Assembly (NCBI GenBank): GCA_020186115.1
Contig: WSYJ01000144.1
Coordinates: 186,001 to 250,000 of the forward strand
Direction of reading: 5' to 3'
DNA from: Histomonas meleagridis
Taxonomy: Eukaryota; Parabasalia; Tritrichomonadida; Dientamoebidae
Length of the DNA stretch: 64,000 nucleotides
This document shows, one piece after another, positions 10,261-20,370 of the stretch. The position numbers and the translations under genes are program-made. The notes under the pieces were generated by a model. It worked only from the letters and a program-made list of their open reading frames with translations, had not been told where the DNA came from and made no database searches. The first letter of the stretch is position 1. Every line of letters begins with the position of its first letter.

Positions 10261-11913
10261 ATGGTAGCCAATTCACTCAAATCCCTCTTTCAATTTTCAT
10301 ATCGTTCCTTCTCATATTTGGCCATGAACTCTGAGATTGATAACAGCATCGAATCTCTCTCTGGTTTTATCCATAAAACCCAAATGAAAAAGGATGACAT
10401 TCTTGAGAACTGCTCTATCCGCATTCAACAAAATGCTCAAAAGGCTTCCTTAATCTTCATCCTTTGCAATATCTACGAACAACTTTTCAAGCGTCAACTT
10501 AAAGTTGCACACTCACTCGGTGATGGTGTTTACTGTGTAGACCTCGAGGATGTCGAAATTACTCCTGAAATGCTTGAACAAATCAAAAAAGCTTTTGATG
10601 AATTTCTTCAAACACATAAAACTATAGAAAATGTAAAGGTTCCTCGAATGGACCTCTTCAAGAAGTTCACATCCGAAGGTCGCTTTGATAAACTTGGTGT
10701 TCTCAAAACAATATCTGAGAATCCAGTTCAATGCATCAAATGTGGCGATTTTGTTGACTATTGCCTTGAGCCAGTTCTCACTGACCTTACACGTGTAGGT
10801 ACATATGGCTTTGTTCTTTATAATAAAGGACTTGTTATTCGTATGCCAACACTTACATCCAACCAATCTCTTGGTGAATGGGTTGACCCTGCTGCACAAT
10901 TAGAAATGTTTACCGAGTACACACAATGGGCCAAACTTATTGGCGTTGATAATGTTGCCAAACTTAACTCAGTTATCTACAAACGTCAATACTACGACCT
11001 CAAATGGGTTTGCGAAGGTCTTCACCAACGTAAACTTTCAAAGATTGCAGCAGCATTAGTTGCCAATTTCCCACATAAACGAATTGTCACCATTGCAGGT
11101 CCATCATCATCCAACAAAACCACATTTGCAAAACGTTTAGACATCGCTCTTCGCGTTTTTGGCTATGAATCAGTTGTTATTGAAATGGATGACTATTTCC
11201 TTAATCGTGAAGACACTCCATTTGGTCCCGATGGCCTTCGTGACTTCGAAGCCATCACAGCTCTTAATGTTTCACTTCTTAGTGAGCGAGTTCATAAATT
11301 AATTAATGGCGAAAGTGTTCCACGTCGTCGTTATGACTTCAAATCCGGACTTGGCATTGATTATCCCGAACAACCAATCACTTTACCACCGAATAGCTTC
11401 CTCATTCTTGAGGGAATTCATGGACTTAATCCCGAATTACTTATTCCACTTGGTCGTGATGAAGTTACACCTATATATGTATCACCATTGACCCCATTGT
11501 CCATTGATAATTCACATAGATTCCCTACAACTGACTTGAGATTGATTCGTCGTATTATTAGAGATCATAAATTTAGAGGTTATTCCGCAAGAAAGACAAT
11601 CCACCGATGGACAAGTGTTAGAATTGGTGAAGAAAAGAATATTTTCCCTTATCAAGGAAATGCTGAAATGTTCTTTAATTCATCTCTTGTTTATGAGTTG
11701 CCTGTTCTTTCTATATTCGCAAGACCTCTTCTGTCTGAGGCAACAATGCCTGAGGAAGGAGAAGACCCTGAAGACCCAATGACACAAGAGATCACAAGAG
11801 AAGCAAAAAGATTACTCGGATTGGCAAATTTGTTTTACGCAATTCCATTGCAAGACGTACCTCACATTTCTTGTATAAGAGAATTCACCGGAGGTTCTGA
11901 CCTTAAATACTAA
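10261..11913 (+). CDS. Bacterial-type nucleoside (uridine) kinase with N-terminal TGS/ThrRS-like region
   Basis: A 550-residue protein. The C-terminal half is a P-loop kinase of the uridine kinase/phosphoribulokinase family: Walker A at about residue 280 (GPSSSNKTTFAKRL), then VVIEMDDYFLNREDTPFGPDG, VPRRRYDFKSG and LILEGIHGLNPEL. Such enzymes phosphorylate nucleosides from ATP. The N-terminal ~270 residues match the layout of bacterial proteins in which the kinase follows a region related to threonyl-tRNA synthetase N-terminal domains. That ~550-aa architecture is typical of anaerobic bacteria rather than animal uridine kinases, so lateral transfer is plausible. An ATG at 10324 is an alternative start. 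TCATCACA lies about 20 bp upstream of the first ATG. Confidence 0.85.
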   Translation: MVANSLKSLFQFSYRSFSYLAMNSEIDNSIESLSGFIHKTQMKKDDILENCSIRIQQNAQKASLIFILCNIYEQLFKRQLKVAHSLGDGVYCVDLEDVEITPEMLEQIKKAFDEFLQTHKTIENVKVPRMDLFKKFTSEGRFDKLGVLKTISENPVQCIKCGDFVDYCLEPVLTDLTRVGTYGFVLYNKGLVIRMPTLTSNQSLGEWVDPAAQLEMFTEYTQWAKLIGVDNVAKLNSVIYKRQYYDLKWVCEGLHQRKLSKIAAALVANFPHKRIVTIAGPSSSNKTTFAKRLDIALRVFGYESVVIEMDDYFLNREDTPFGPDGLRDFEAITALNVSLLSERVHKLINGESVPRRRYDFKSGLGIDYPEQPITLPPNSFLILEGIHGLNPELLIPLGRDEVTPIYVSPLTPLSIDNSHRFPTTDLRLIRRIIRDHKFRGYSARKTIHRWTSVRIGEEKNIFPYQGNAEMFFNSSLVYELPVLSIFARPLLSEATMPEEGEDPEDPMTQEITREAKRLLGLANLFYAIPLQDVPHISCIREFTGGSDLKY

Positions 11914-12444
11914 AGGAAATTTGAGTTTATTTGTGTTTTAACTTGTGAACGGAAAATAGTCGTTTACGCAAAAGTAACGCAATAAACGGGAACTAACGAT
12001 AAAATTCTGTTTATTTCGTTCGTTTGGTCGAAAACCCCAAATTCGATGAGGTTTTTGAATGTAAATTTTGTCTGCCAAATTATTTCAATAAAAATATGTG
12101 AAAGATGGCATTTTTTTATGAATGGTGGCATCATTCTTGATCATTGTTTTGAGTTAATGTTAATTTTCATTCATACTTATCCCTTAACCTTATTGGCCTT
12201 AATGAATATATTAAGTTTTTTTCATAAAATCTTTAAGTTTAAACCTTTTGTCAGCGTTGAAAAGCTGTTCGTAATTTTTGGTTTTTGTTGTTTTCAATAG
12301 TTTATTTTACAGTTATCAAAAACAATGTTTTTCTAAACTTTATAACGATTTTGAACTCCCCACAGACCAAGTTGCACTGAAAATTGGACGTTATCTTTTG
12401 AATTTTAACGGAAATAGCCATTACCTCTTCATCACGATTTTGAA
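11914..12444. other. Intergenic
   Basis: No supported gene. An open frame at 12046-12300 has no family resemblance and looks like AT-rich chance. TCATCACG lies 14 bp upstream of the next ATG and fits an initiator. Confidence 0.5.
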
Positions 12445-13758
12445 ATGAATTCTCGCCAAAAAGGAACTATTAATAATAATTTACCGATGGAAAAATTACT
12501 TTCATCTGGAGAGCTAACTGTTGCTTTAAAAATTGGATTGTCACCTCTCATTGATTATATTTGTCAAGATGCAATTATTTCACAAATGGCTGAATGGTGT
12601 TTATCAACTAAGTATATACATTCTACAAATTTTAAAGAATTATCTGAAATCGCGGTATCATTTTTTACTTCAAATTCTTCAAAGATTTACAATTTTGTTC
12701 AATCAAGTACCACCTTATCAACATATTTTCATGAATTCCTAAAATCTGATGACTCAAATAATTCCCTTTTAGCAGGTTATTTCAGTCGGATAATTGAAAA
12801 TCAAATCAAATGGAATACTCCTTTGCTTTTCCAAATGTTTGGTGATTCTGTTGATCTCATTTTAAACAGAATCAACGTACTTGGTATTCAAGAAATTTTA
12901 ATTTTGATTTTGACAAAGTCAATGTCTTTCATAGAAAATAATTCAATTATTCTGAGGATCAGTGAGATGCTTACACAAGATGAAGAAACAAGTAGAAACG
13001 CAGCATATGTCCTCTGCTCTGTTTATAATAATTCTTCGATAACAACACCAATCATATCCCAATATAACAACCCCAAAGTTGTTCAACTAATGATAAATTA
13101 TGCTCTTTCTACAAAATCAATTGTTGCTATGACAGATATGATTATTCTCTGTTCCAAAATTATTTCGAATAATCCCATTAATGATTTCCTAACTCAGGAA
13201 CAAATTCAGCAGTTAACAATTACAAGTGATAATGTTACCCAACTTACAATTTCTGCAATTGATATTATTCATGAAGATATAGAATATTTATTTTCGTTCT
13301 TCTTTCGACACGAAACTCTTCACCAGAAGCTCGTTCAAATGTTACAAAATGAAAATACAGAAAACATCGTCAATGTTTCCAAAATCCCAGGATTTGTATC
13401 AAAATTGATTGAACATTTCCGATCTGGAAAATGGTGTATTCATATGGATGCAGTTGTTCAAGTTTTTGAACTTGTTTCTTGCTATTCTTCTGCACTCCAA
13501 ACTACAGAATGGAATGATTTCATATCTGTAGATTACAATCAGCGAAACGCCATAATCAAAAATAATACAGAGGAATGGCTTCCTTTAGCTGGCCTTTGTG
13601 AGCCTGGAATTTCTCTTGGTGAAGAGTATTCGTTCATTGAGCCGGCTAACGACGGTTACGGCTATTACAAATCAAAAACAAACAGCGGTTATGGCGGTTA
13701 TTTCGAAGACGATACGCCATCAATTGATTTTGGAGATGAACTTATCATTGATATATAA
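12445..13758 (+). CDS. SAPS-domain protein (SIT4/PP6 phosphatase regulatory subunit-like)
   Basis: A 437-residue helical protein. Early in the sequence, EKLLSSGELTVALKIGLSPL followed by CQDAIISQMAEW corresponds to the start of SAPS domains, where a leucine-rich helix precedes a 'pLl.fl' segment. Further on, NSLLAGYFSRIIE and LNRINVLGIQEILILIL match the SAPS signatures LLASYFSKVIE and LkHIgtsaImDLLLrLL. SAPS proteins bind the catalytic subunit of SIT4/PP6-type phosphatases and direct them to substrates. The protein is shorter than yeast or animal SAPS proteins. The C-terminal 60 residues are Gly/Tyr/Asp-rich and probably disordered. Assigned from remembered motifs, not from a search. Confidence 0.7.
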   Translation: MNSRQKGTINNNLPMEKLLSSGELTVALKIGLSPLIDYICQDAIISQMAEWCLSTKYIHSTNFKELSEIAVSFFTSNSSKIYNFVQSSTTLSTYFHEFLKSDDSNNSLLAGYFSRIIENQIKWNTPLLFQMFGDSVDLILNRINVLGIQEILILILTKSMSFIENNSIILRISEMLTQDEETSRNAAYVLCSVYNNSSITTPIISQYNNPKVVQLMINYALSTKSIVAMTDMIILCSKIISNNPINDFLTQEQIQQLTITSDNVTQLTISAIDIIHEDIEYLFSFFFRHETLHQKLVQMLQNENTENIVNVSKIPGFVSKLIEHFRSGKWCIHMDAVVQVFELVSCYSSALQTTEWNDFISVDYNQRNAIIKNNTEEWLPLAGLCEPGISLGEEYSFIEPANDGYGYYKSKTNSGYGGYFEDDTPSIDFGDELIIDI

Positions 13759-13977
13759 ATAAAGAACTATCTATAATATGATTTCTAACATATTTTTAAA
13801 AATATGAAAAACATCTACGAAATTTACTAATTATGAGAATAAATAAAATGGTAATATATTAATGCATTAAAAAGATTTCTATGTTCTATTTCCGCTTTTC
13901 TTATTAGCCCATATTATTCATGATTATATGCTAAACTATGAACATTTTATGGAGTTTTAAACAAGAATTCTTGTTAA

Positions 13978-14222
13978 TGTACGTTATGTTTTTGCTCTTC
14001 TTCACGAATCATTTGTTGTGCACGTTCTTGGACTGTCACCTTCTTACCATATTACTTCATGTGTTACTTCAATCGAATTAATTCATCAATAAATTTAAAA
14101 GATCTTCTAAAATGTTTGAATCTTTTGTAGTCATTAAAATGAAACAGAGATCTCCAATGCCTTGAAACACATCACGAATTGATTCTGTTTCAATATCTAA
14201 GATTGACTTGAATTTGAAACTA
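13978..14222 (-). pseudogene. Gene remnant abutting the ankyrin pseudogene
   Basis: Read leftwards from 14222, one frame gives FKSILDIETESIRDVFQGIG and then DLCFILMTTKDSNILEDLLN before it stops. A second frame resumes with VTVQERAQQMIREEEQ and ends HNVH-stop. This looks like the C-terminal end of an unidentified charged, helical protein with at least one frame break. Its upstream end is cut exactly where ankyrin spacer DNA begins, at about 14217, so the junction is chimeric. The family is unknown. Confidence 0.45.
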
Positions 14223-15837
14223 ATGAAGTGATGTATAAAATAATTTAAATAATTTCCAAATATTATTATGAAACATTAATTAAAACAAATAAATACATTT
14301 AGTATTAATATCAATTCCTTTTTGTCTCAGAAGTAATTTATTTTTATATTACCATTTTCAGATGCCCATATAAGCGGTATATTGAACAATTTGAATAATT
14401 TCCAAATGTTATTATGAAGTACCATATAATACAAATAAATAAATTTAACATTTACATTCAAGTCATATTGTTCAAGAAGTAACTTATTAAATGTTTCATG
14501 TACATTTTTTATTTTATTAATAAGATCAGAAAGAAATATTATACATAAACATTAAATCATTATTTAAAATTTTAAATATTTGGAATAAACATTCTAAAAA
14601 CAAAACATATAGTTTTGATTTTATTATTAGTACTTTCTCTTTTAAGAATCAAATTAAGGTACTGTTTCTTGGTTTCCAATTTCCTAAATTTCTTTCTCTT
14701 CAAATATCTAAAATAATCCTCAAATTACATTTTAAAATATCAAATAATCAAATTAAACATCAAATTTAATAAAAATATTTTATTCTTATTCGAAACCACA
14801 CACACAAGAATAAATTTAACAAGTTCAAAATTACCAGCTTCCATTGCAGGTGCTAAAACATTATTAGGAATTTGATTCTCTTGTAGAAAGTGAATGAAAA
14901 GAAATAAGTTGCCATCTTGCGGCTCCATTAATTATCGATTCATTAATTTTGAATCCTTCATTTTCTAAAAACGATAAAATTTCATAATTTCCATATTTTC
15001 TACAGGCCTCAATAAGTTGAATCTTTATCTGTTCATTAGAAGACATTTTCGAACTTGAACTATAACTACTATAACCATAGCCAAAACCAGACATTCTACC
15101 ATTTGAAGTTGGTCTATCCTCATCTATTTTTTCTAATTTGTTTTCATAAATTTAATGAAAGATATCATTTCGATGAAATTTAATTGCCGTTTCCAATTAC
15201 CCATTAAATTGAACATGGTTTTGCTCACATAAATGAAATATTTCTTCATTTCCACCTGCAGTAGCATATTTACCTGTATTTATTAGTTTGGAATTATTTA
15301 ATAATAAGTATTTAAAACATTTAACAGATCCAAAAAATGCTGCATAATCAATTAATGCAACATTTTCTTGATTAATAAATGAACATCTTTCATAAAGTGA
15401 TGGTTCAATTTTCTGATTAAAATTAAATTTTGTATTTTATGATAATACCTGAAGTTTTTCGATTTCATCATATCGAATTGCTTTTGCTATTTCATTTGGA
15501 TTAATTCCTTCATTAATATATTTCTTATGAAGCTCAAAATCATTTTGTGAAAGCTGATTATAATTTGATACAAATTCTCTTTCAATGTTTCGATCAGATT
15601 TATTATTTCCTCCATATGTATAGGTACTACAGTAATTATTTCCTCTATTGTAGTTCCAGCTACAGGAGGCGTTATAATTATTTCCTCTACTGCTGATGAT
15701 TTTTTCTTTTATCTGTTTTATAATGTGCAAAATATTTTGATTGAATATTTTTAACTATCTCTTCGTCGACTAAATGTTGTTGTATCATTTCATCAAGTAA
15801 ATAATATGCATCTTGTGATGCAATTCCTATAATATTT
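14223..15837 (-). pseudogene. DUF3447/ankyrin pseudogene (locus i), multiply broken
   Basis: Pieces of a DUF3447 protein follow each other in changing frames. From the 5' end: IASQDAYYLLDEMIQQHLVD and NIQSKYFAHYKTD, then ELHKKYINEGINPNEIAKAI. A nonsense codon follows where intact relatives have CAA (about 15443). Then come LYERCSFINQENVALIDYAA, a frameshift after CEQNHVQFNG, an unusual Gly/Ser/Tyr-rich insert (about 15035-15095), and another frameshift after NESIINGAA. Downstream are decayed ankyrin modules, one with a 4-nt deletion. At least four independent lesions show the locus is not translatable. The 5' end has been replaced by unrelated sequence. It is a useful decay control for loci ii-iv. 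Confidence 0.85.
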
Positions 15838-16350
15838 CAGATGACTCTGACCTATGAAAAATACGTTTTTTTGGAAATCGATAGATATTTTATGATAAAA
15901 ATGATCGTTCGGATAAAATTTCAACGAAGTTTTTATCGATTTGGCAAAGATTTTTTCATTGCATAAAGGTGCCATAACTAAACACTTTTATTGTCATCCG
16001 AAACTCTAAAAATGTGGTAAAAAAGGAAGTGCATTTTTCGAAAAGTGACTAACCAAAAAATCTATCAGAACTTGTGATTGTTTAATTCATTAGCTAATGT
16101 AAGTTTATGAATAAAACAGTAAATTTTTCGCTATTTCTTTAATATGATCTTTAAATAAAAACAATAAAATTTATATTTTTTCTTGTAATTTCATACCCAA
16201 TAAATTATTCTAAATATAAGTCTCCTTTTTCCCCAATTATGAACATTTCAGCGGAAAACCCACTTTTTGAACTTCTTGCTGCAATTTCTGCCCACAAAAC
16301 ATCTCACAAAATTGTATAATCAGAGATTTGTTTGTGTTCATTTTCTATAA
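15838..16350. other. Intergenic beside the pseudogene
   Basis: A minus-strand open frame at 15793-15975 (MAPLCNEKIFAKSI...) overlaps the pseudogene edge and has no recognised family. A 26-codon plus-strand ORF at about 16239 (MNISAENPLFELLA...) might be a short leader peptide or first exon for the next gene. Neither is supported further. Confidence 0.4.
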
Positions 16351-16716
16351 ATGATTTTTGCACTCGTTGTATTACGTACGATTAAGTTTACAAAGCCAAT
16401 TGTCATCACAACACCAAAAAAACCAATCCGCGTTCCAATAAAACTACTTTTATTTCAAAATGATGAAGACGAAGCCGATGAAACATATTATGGACTTGAA
16501 AAAGATCCAGAGGCTATCGGTGTGAACAAGCTAAAGCAAAGATCTAAGGAGGTTGTTACCAACAAAGAGAGACCTATCTACAAGCATTTGCTGGGCAAGA
16601 AGCATACGATCAAAAGGGGTATTGACGATATGCCAAACATAGATTCTTTTGTCAAGGATAGGTATGTATGTCCAGACGGAATCAATAAGAAAAAGTGCAC
16701 TGTCATAAGCGTTTGA
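16351..16716 (+). CDS. Small basic protein, function unknown
   Basis: The protein has 121 residues. A hydrophobic start (MIFALVVLRTIKF) is followed by a Pro/Lys-rich segment, an acidic patch (NDEDEADETYYG) and a Lys-rich C-terminus ending NKKKCTVISV. G+C is higher in the 3' half than around it. The tail is not a CaaX box, because the Cys is sixth from the end. No family recognised. Codon use and a clean ATG make a real gene likely but not certain. Confidence 0.5.
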   Translation: MIFALVVLRTIKFTKPIVITTPKKPIRVPIKLLLFQNDEDEADETYYGLEKDPEAIGVNKLKQRSKEVVTNKERPIYKHLLGKKHTIKRGIDDMPNIDSFVKDRYVCPDGINKKKCTVISV

Positions 16717-17248
16717 TTCCTAAAAGAATCTTTAAATCTTTTTTTAGCATCATGAACTTTCTGTCAATTGAGTTATTGTATCACATAAGCATGATGAGTT
16801 AGAGAGAAATAGAAGGAACTAGATCAGAATCTTTCTATGTGCTTACTGTGATTTTAGGGACATGCTAAGTTGATGAAACTACATTTTTATGTATGTGGTT
16901 TAAATAATATTTGGAAAACAAATGGGGACATGCAGTTTTGCAATAATGTAATGTTCATAATTTATAAATCAATTTCTTTAAAAGTTAAAATTATTTAGCG
17001 AAGGAAACATTAATTTTGTGGTGTAAAATTAGGTTTATTATTATTATTGGTAAATTGGTGGATTTTGATTAAATATCATAATTCCAATTGTGTTCAAAAA
17101 TAGTGAGCAGTTTTTGCATTGCTTGGTTGGTACTATAATTACATATTATGTAAAATTTATTAAGGTATTGTTTGAACGATTTCTCGGAAAATATATTTGG
17201 CTATCTTGCTTGAGTCAACTATTTGTGTGTAATTTGATCGGCTTTCAA
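16717..17248. other. Intergenic
   Basis: AT-rich. The reading frame of the importin gene is open back to 17090 but without an ATG before 17249. No RNA gene or repeat seen. Confidence 0.5.
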
Positions 17249-20086
17249 ATGGTTGAGCAATACACGCAAGAAATCGCAAAATATATTTTTTATTTAGATA
17301 CTAGCAACAATGAACTGATTCAACTTGGAACGCGAAACATCATGGAACAAATGGAACTCAATCCATCAGATTTTTGTTTTGCGTTAATTTCCATTATTCA
17401 AAATGATACCCAACTTCAATCACGTTCATTAGTTCTTCTTGATCAAACCATAAATAAATCATGGGGAAAAATTCCAGGAAATATTCAAGTAACAATTGTG
17501 AATTCAATATTTGAATTCCCCTTTCACCTCACAGAGGAGCGCGACATCAACACCTTAACCAAAATAATTAAAACTTTTATTAAATCACTTGGTGATTCTG
17601 TTGATTTAAGTCCCTTTTTTAATCCGAATCCTTCCATTCTTCCATTCCAACTTAGTTTACTTTACACAATTTCATTATCTCCAGAATTATTTCCTATCTT
17701 CTTTCGATATAGTGAAGAGTGTAAAGCAATTAGTCATTTTGGATTAACACAACCAAATTGGCATCTTCGAACTTTATCAATTAATCTTTTCATAACCTTT
17801 TCAGCGATATTTGGTGCTGACCAACTTAATGATCATCTATCAATAATTCTATCATTTGCACGTGAATCATTAGAACAGCCAGAAAACGTTTTTATTCACA
17901 TCTGGAATTCAATTGGTTCCATTTTTTCAGAAGTTGAAATTCCAGATTCACAACTTTACGACGTATCGCAAGCGTCACTTTTGTCGTTTGAAATTCCGAC
18001 GTTATCTCCGATAGCCAAGATGCAAGCTTTAATTGTATTATCACATAAATTTGACAAATTACCCGATGATTTAATTTATACAATTTTAGATAAATCATTA
18101 ATATTGTCAACAATGATAATTCAAGATGAAGATCCTCAAATATTAGCCGATATATTTAATAATGCAATTGACAGAACAAGTGTTGAAAAAATTTATTCAT
18201 TTATACATGCAAAAATGGTTGAATCACTTAATGTCAATGAATTTTTTGTTTTAGTAATTCTTTTTTTAATCAAATCATTAATGGAAAAAATATCCAAATT
18301 GATACGAAATGATTGGGAAATTTGCATGAATTTAATTCGTAAAATATCACAAATCCAAAATGAAATATACATACTGATTATTTGTGAATTTATATCATCA
18401 CTTTCGGAAGTATTTGAGAAACAAATTCTTAACTCGAACTTATTCTTGGATTATACAATTCCATTACTTTTAAGTCCATCTCCAGCATTACGACATCATT
18501 CACGTGACGCTATTTATCAATGTATTACTTCTATCTCGATACCATTTCATGGCCTTGTCGAGAACATATGGAAAATATCATCGCAAGTTACAGAAGATGT
18601 TGAACTTTATATGACTCTTTTAGCACGATCCATTGAGAATCAATGCGAAGAAATCGATGAAAACATTATAATACAAATATCTGAATACGCTAAAAATAAC
18701 TTACAAAACATTAATACATTTAATGGCGCGTTATCAATATCAAGTGTTTTATTAACAAACTTTGAGATAACTCATCAAATATTACTCGAGCCAACATTCA
18801 TATCTATTAAAATGTGTATTAGTTCTGAACAAGATGAACCAATAATTAATTGTTTACATCGTTTACAATATTTAATTCCAATGTTTTCACAATTGTTCGA
18901 TCAAGATTTTTATCAAAGAATCGATTGGATACTTACAAATGAAGAGATGAACACAAATATACGTAAAAACGCATTACTTTGCGCTTCTTCAATTGCCGAA
19001 ATTTTACCAAACGAATTTTTGGTACATCATATCTTTGATATATGTATGAAATGGGGGCAATCAAATGATGAAGTATTAATTAATGCGACGTTTGTATCAA
19101 TGTTACGAATAGCGAAAGTTTTATCTGTCGAAATGTTACAACAAATTTCGATGATGTTTAGTGATATCGCAATGCAAACATCGAATCAAAGTGTTATTAA
19201 TGAATGCGTTTTGTTTATATCGAAGTTATTAGATGAAGTTGGAGAACCAATACTTAATGCATCACAAAAAATACTAAGCACATTTTTATCAAATGATATC
19301 AAGAAAGATAACCCGATATTCACATCAGCTGTTTCAATGATGTGTAATATGCTTAAGTTTAATGGCGATTTCTGTCGTGCGATTTTTATGTTTGCGAAAA
19401 AGTTAATCGAAACAAATGATATTGAACTCATCGATTTATCTTTAGATATATTTATTGAGGGAATTGAAAATAAGACTTTCGTTAATGAGGAAATAAATGA
19501 AATTGTGATGATAACGATGTATTTGATATCACAGAATCAAATTGATTCGGATTTGATACAAAATTTATCATTTTTAATCATAAACTTAATCGAAAATAAA
19601 TTGTTAAGTAATGCCGATCAAATTAAAAACGTTTATAATTGGTCGAATTATTGGATAAATGAATTAATAACTTCAAACTCTAATTTATTGGAAACATTAT
19701 CAAATTTGGCTTTGCTCCAATGGATAATCGTTTTGTTCTATAAGAACATTATACAATTGGACGTAAACACATTCATAAAAACTTTCGAACAATTCCCTCC
19801 AAAACAAATTAATGACACAAAATTGATGTGTAAATATCTGTTGGATATGGCTCATGATAACGATATATTAAATGCTTTCGCTTTAAATATAATTGGAGCT
19901 ATCGCTAGATTACTTGTAATTAACCCTTTAAACTTAAGCAAAAGAATTGACACCGATGATGTGAACAGACTCAGTGAATTGATTAACGTGCTCGTGAAGG
20001 GTGCCCCAAACACAAACTTGGTGTTAAATGAAGTGGTGGGTAACTCAGAAGAGAAAAAAACACGTTTACAACAGTTCTTTAAATAA
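17249..20086 (+). CDS. Importin-beta-like HEAT-repeat protein (importin-4/5 type)
   Basis: The first in-frame ATG gives a 945-residue protein (MVEQYTQEIAKYIFYLDTSN). It is built throughout of HEAT-type helix pairs and has the acidic, Asn/Ile-rich composition usual for trichomonad solenoids. Early repeats resemble importin-4/5: a helix of the form 'LI..GTRNIMEQMELNPSDF', then 'QSRSLVLLDQTINKSWGKI', where karyopherins have 'R..AAvlLR+.+...W..l'. The length also fits importins. Predicted role: nuclear import with Ran. The exact cargo class is unknown, and other HEAT scaffolds cannot be excluded. The stop overlaps TAAA. Confidence 0.65.
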   Translation: MVEQYTQEIAKYIFYLDTSNNELIQLGTRNIMEQMELNPSDFCFALISIIQNDTQLQSRSLVLLDQTINKSWGKIPGNIQVTIVNSIFEFPFHLTEERDINTLTKIIKTFIKSLGDSVDLSPFFNPNPSILPFQLSLLYTISLSPELFPIFFRYSEECKAISHFGLTQPNWHLRTLSINLFITFSAIFGADQLNDHLSIILSFARESLEQPENVFIHIWNSIGSIFSEVEIPDSQLYDVSQASLLSFEIPTLSPIAKMQALIVLSHKFDKLPDDLIYTILDKSLILSTMIIQDEDPQILADIFNNAIDRTSVEKIYSFIHAKMVESLNVNEFFVLVILFLIKSLMEKISKLIRNDWEICMNLIRKISQIQNEIYILIICEFISSLSEVFEKQILNSNLFLDYTIPLLLSPSPALRHHSRDAIYQCITSISIPFHGLVENIWKISSQVTEDVELYMTLLARSIENQCEEIDENIIIQISEYAKNNLQNINTFNGALSISSVLLTNFEITHQILLEPTFISIKMCISSEQDEPIINCLHRLQYLIPMFSQLFDQDFYQRIDWILTNEEMNTNIRKNALLCASSIAEILPNEFLVHHIFDICMKWGQSNDEVLINATFVSMLRIAKVLSVEMLQQISMMFSDIAMQTSNQSVINECVLFISKLLDEVGEPILNASQKILSTFLSNDIKKDNPIFTSAVSMMCNMLKFNGDFCRAIFMFAKKLIETNDIELIDLSLDIFIEGIENKTFVNEEINEIVMITMYLISQNQIDSDLIQNLSFLIINLIENKLLSNADQIKNVYNWSNYWINELITSNSNLLETLSNLALLQWIIVLFYKNIIQLDVNTFIKTFEQFPPKQINDTKLMCKYLLDMAHDNDILNAFALNIIGAIARLLVINPLNLSKRIDTDDVNRLSELINVLVKGAPNTNLVLNEVVGNSEEKKTRLQQFFK

Positions 20087-20370
20087 ACTTATAATATAAT
20101 TGTCACAAAATTGTATATTTATGATACTTAGTAAATAAAAACATACTGATGTGATACGTTTTTAATGTTTTCATTAATTAATAAAACATAGAGAAGTATT
20201 TGAATGTACTTATGTTTCAGCTGTGTTACCGAGGTTGAAAAATGATTTGTTAATTAATGTTCATCCTATTATGGTTGAAATAGATTCAATCAATAAACTA
20301 TTCAATTTTCACAGAAACTGTTCCGATGTAAATTGGAAATATATCATTAAATATGATACATTTCAAGCAC

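Noticed and set aside
10324-11913. Shorter nucleoside kinase from the second ATG
   Set aside because: The first ATG has an initiator-like sequence at a usual distance. The second remains possible but is not preferred.
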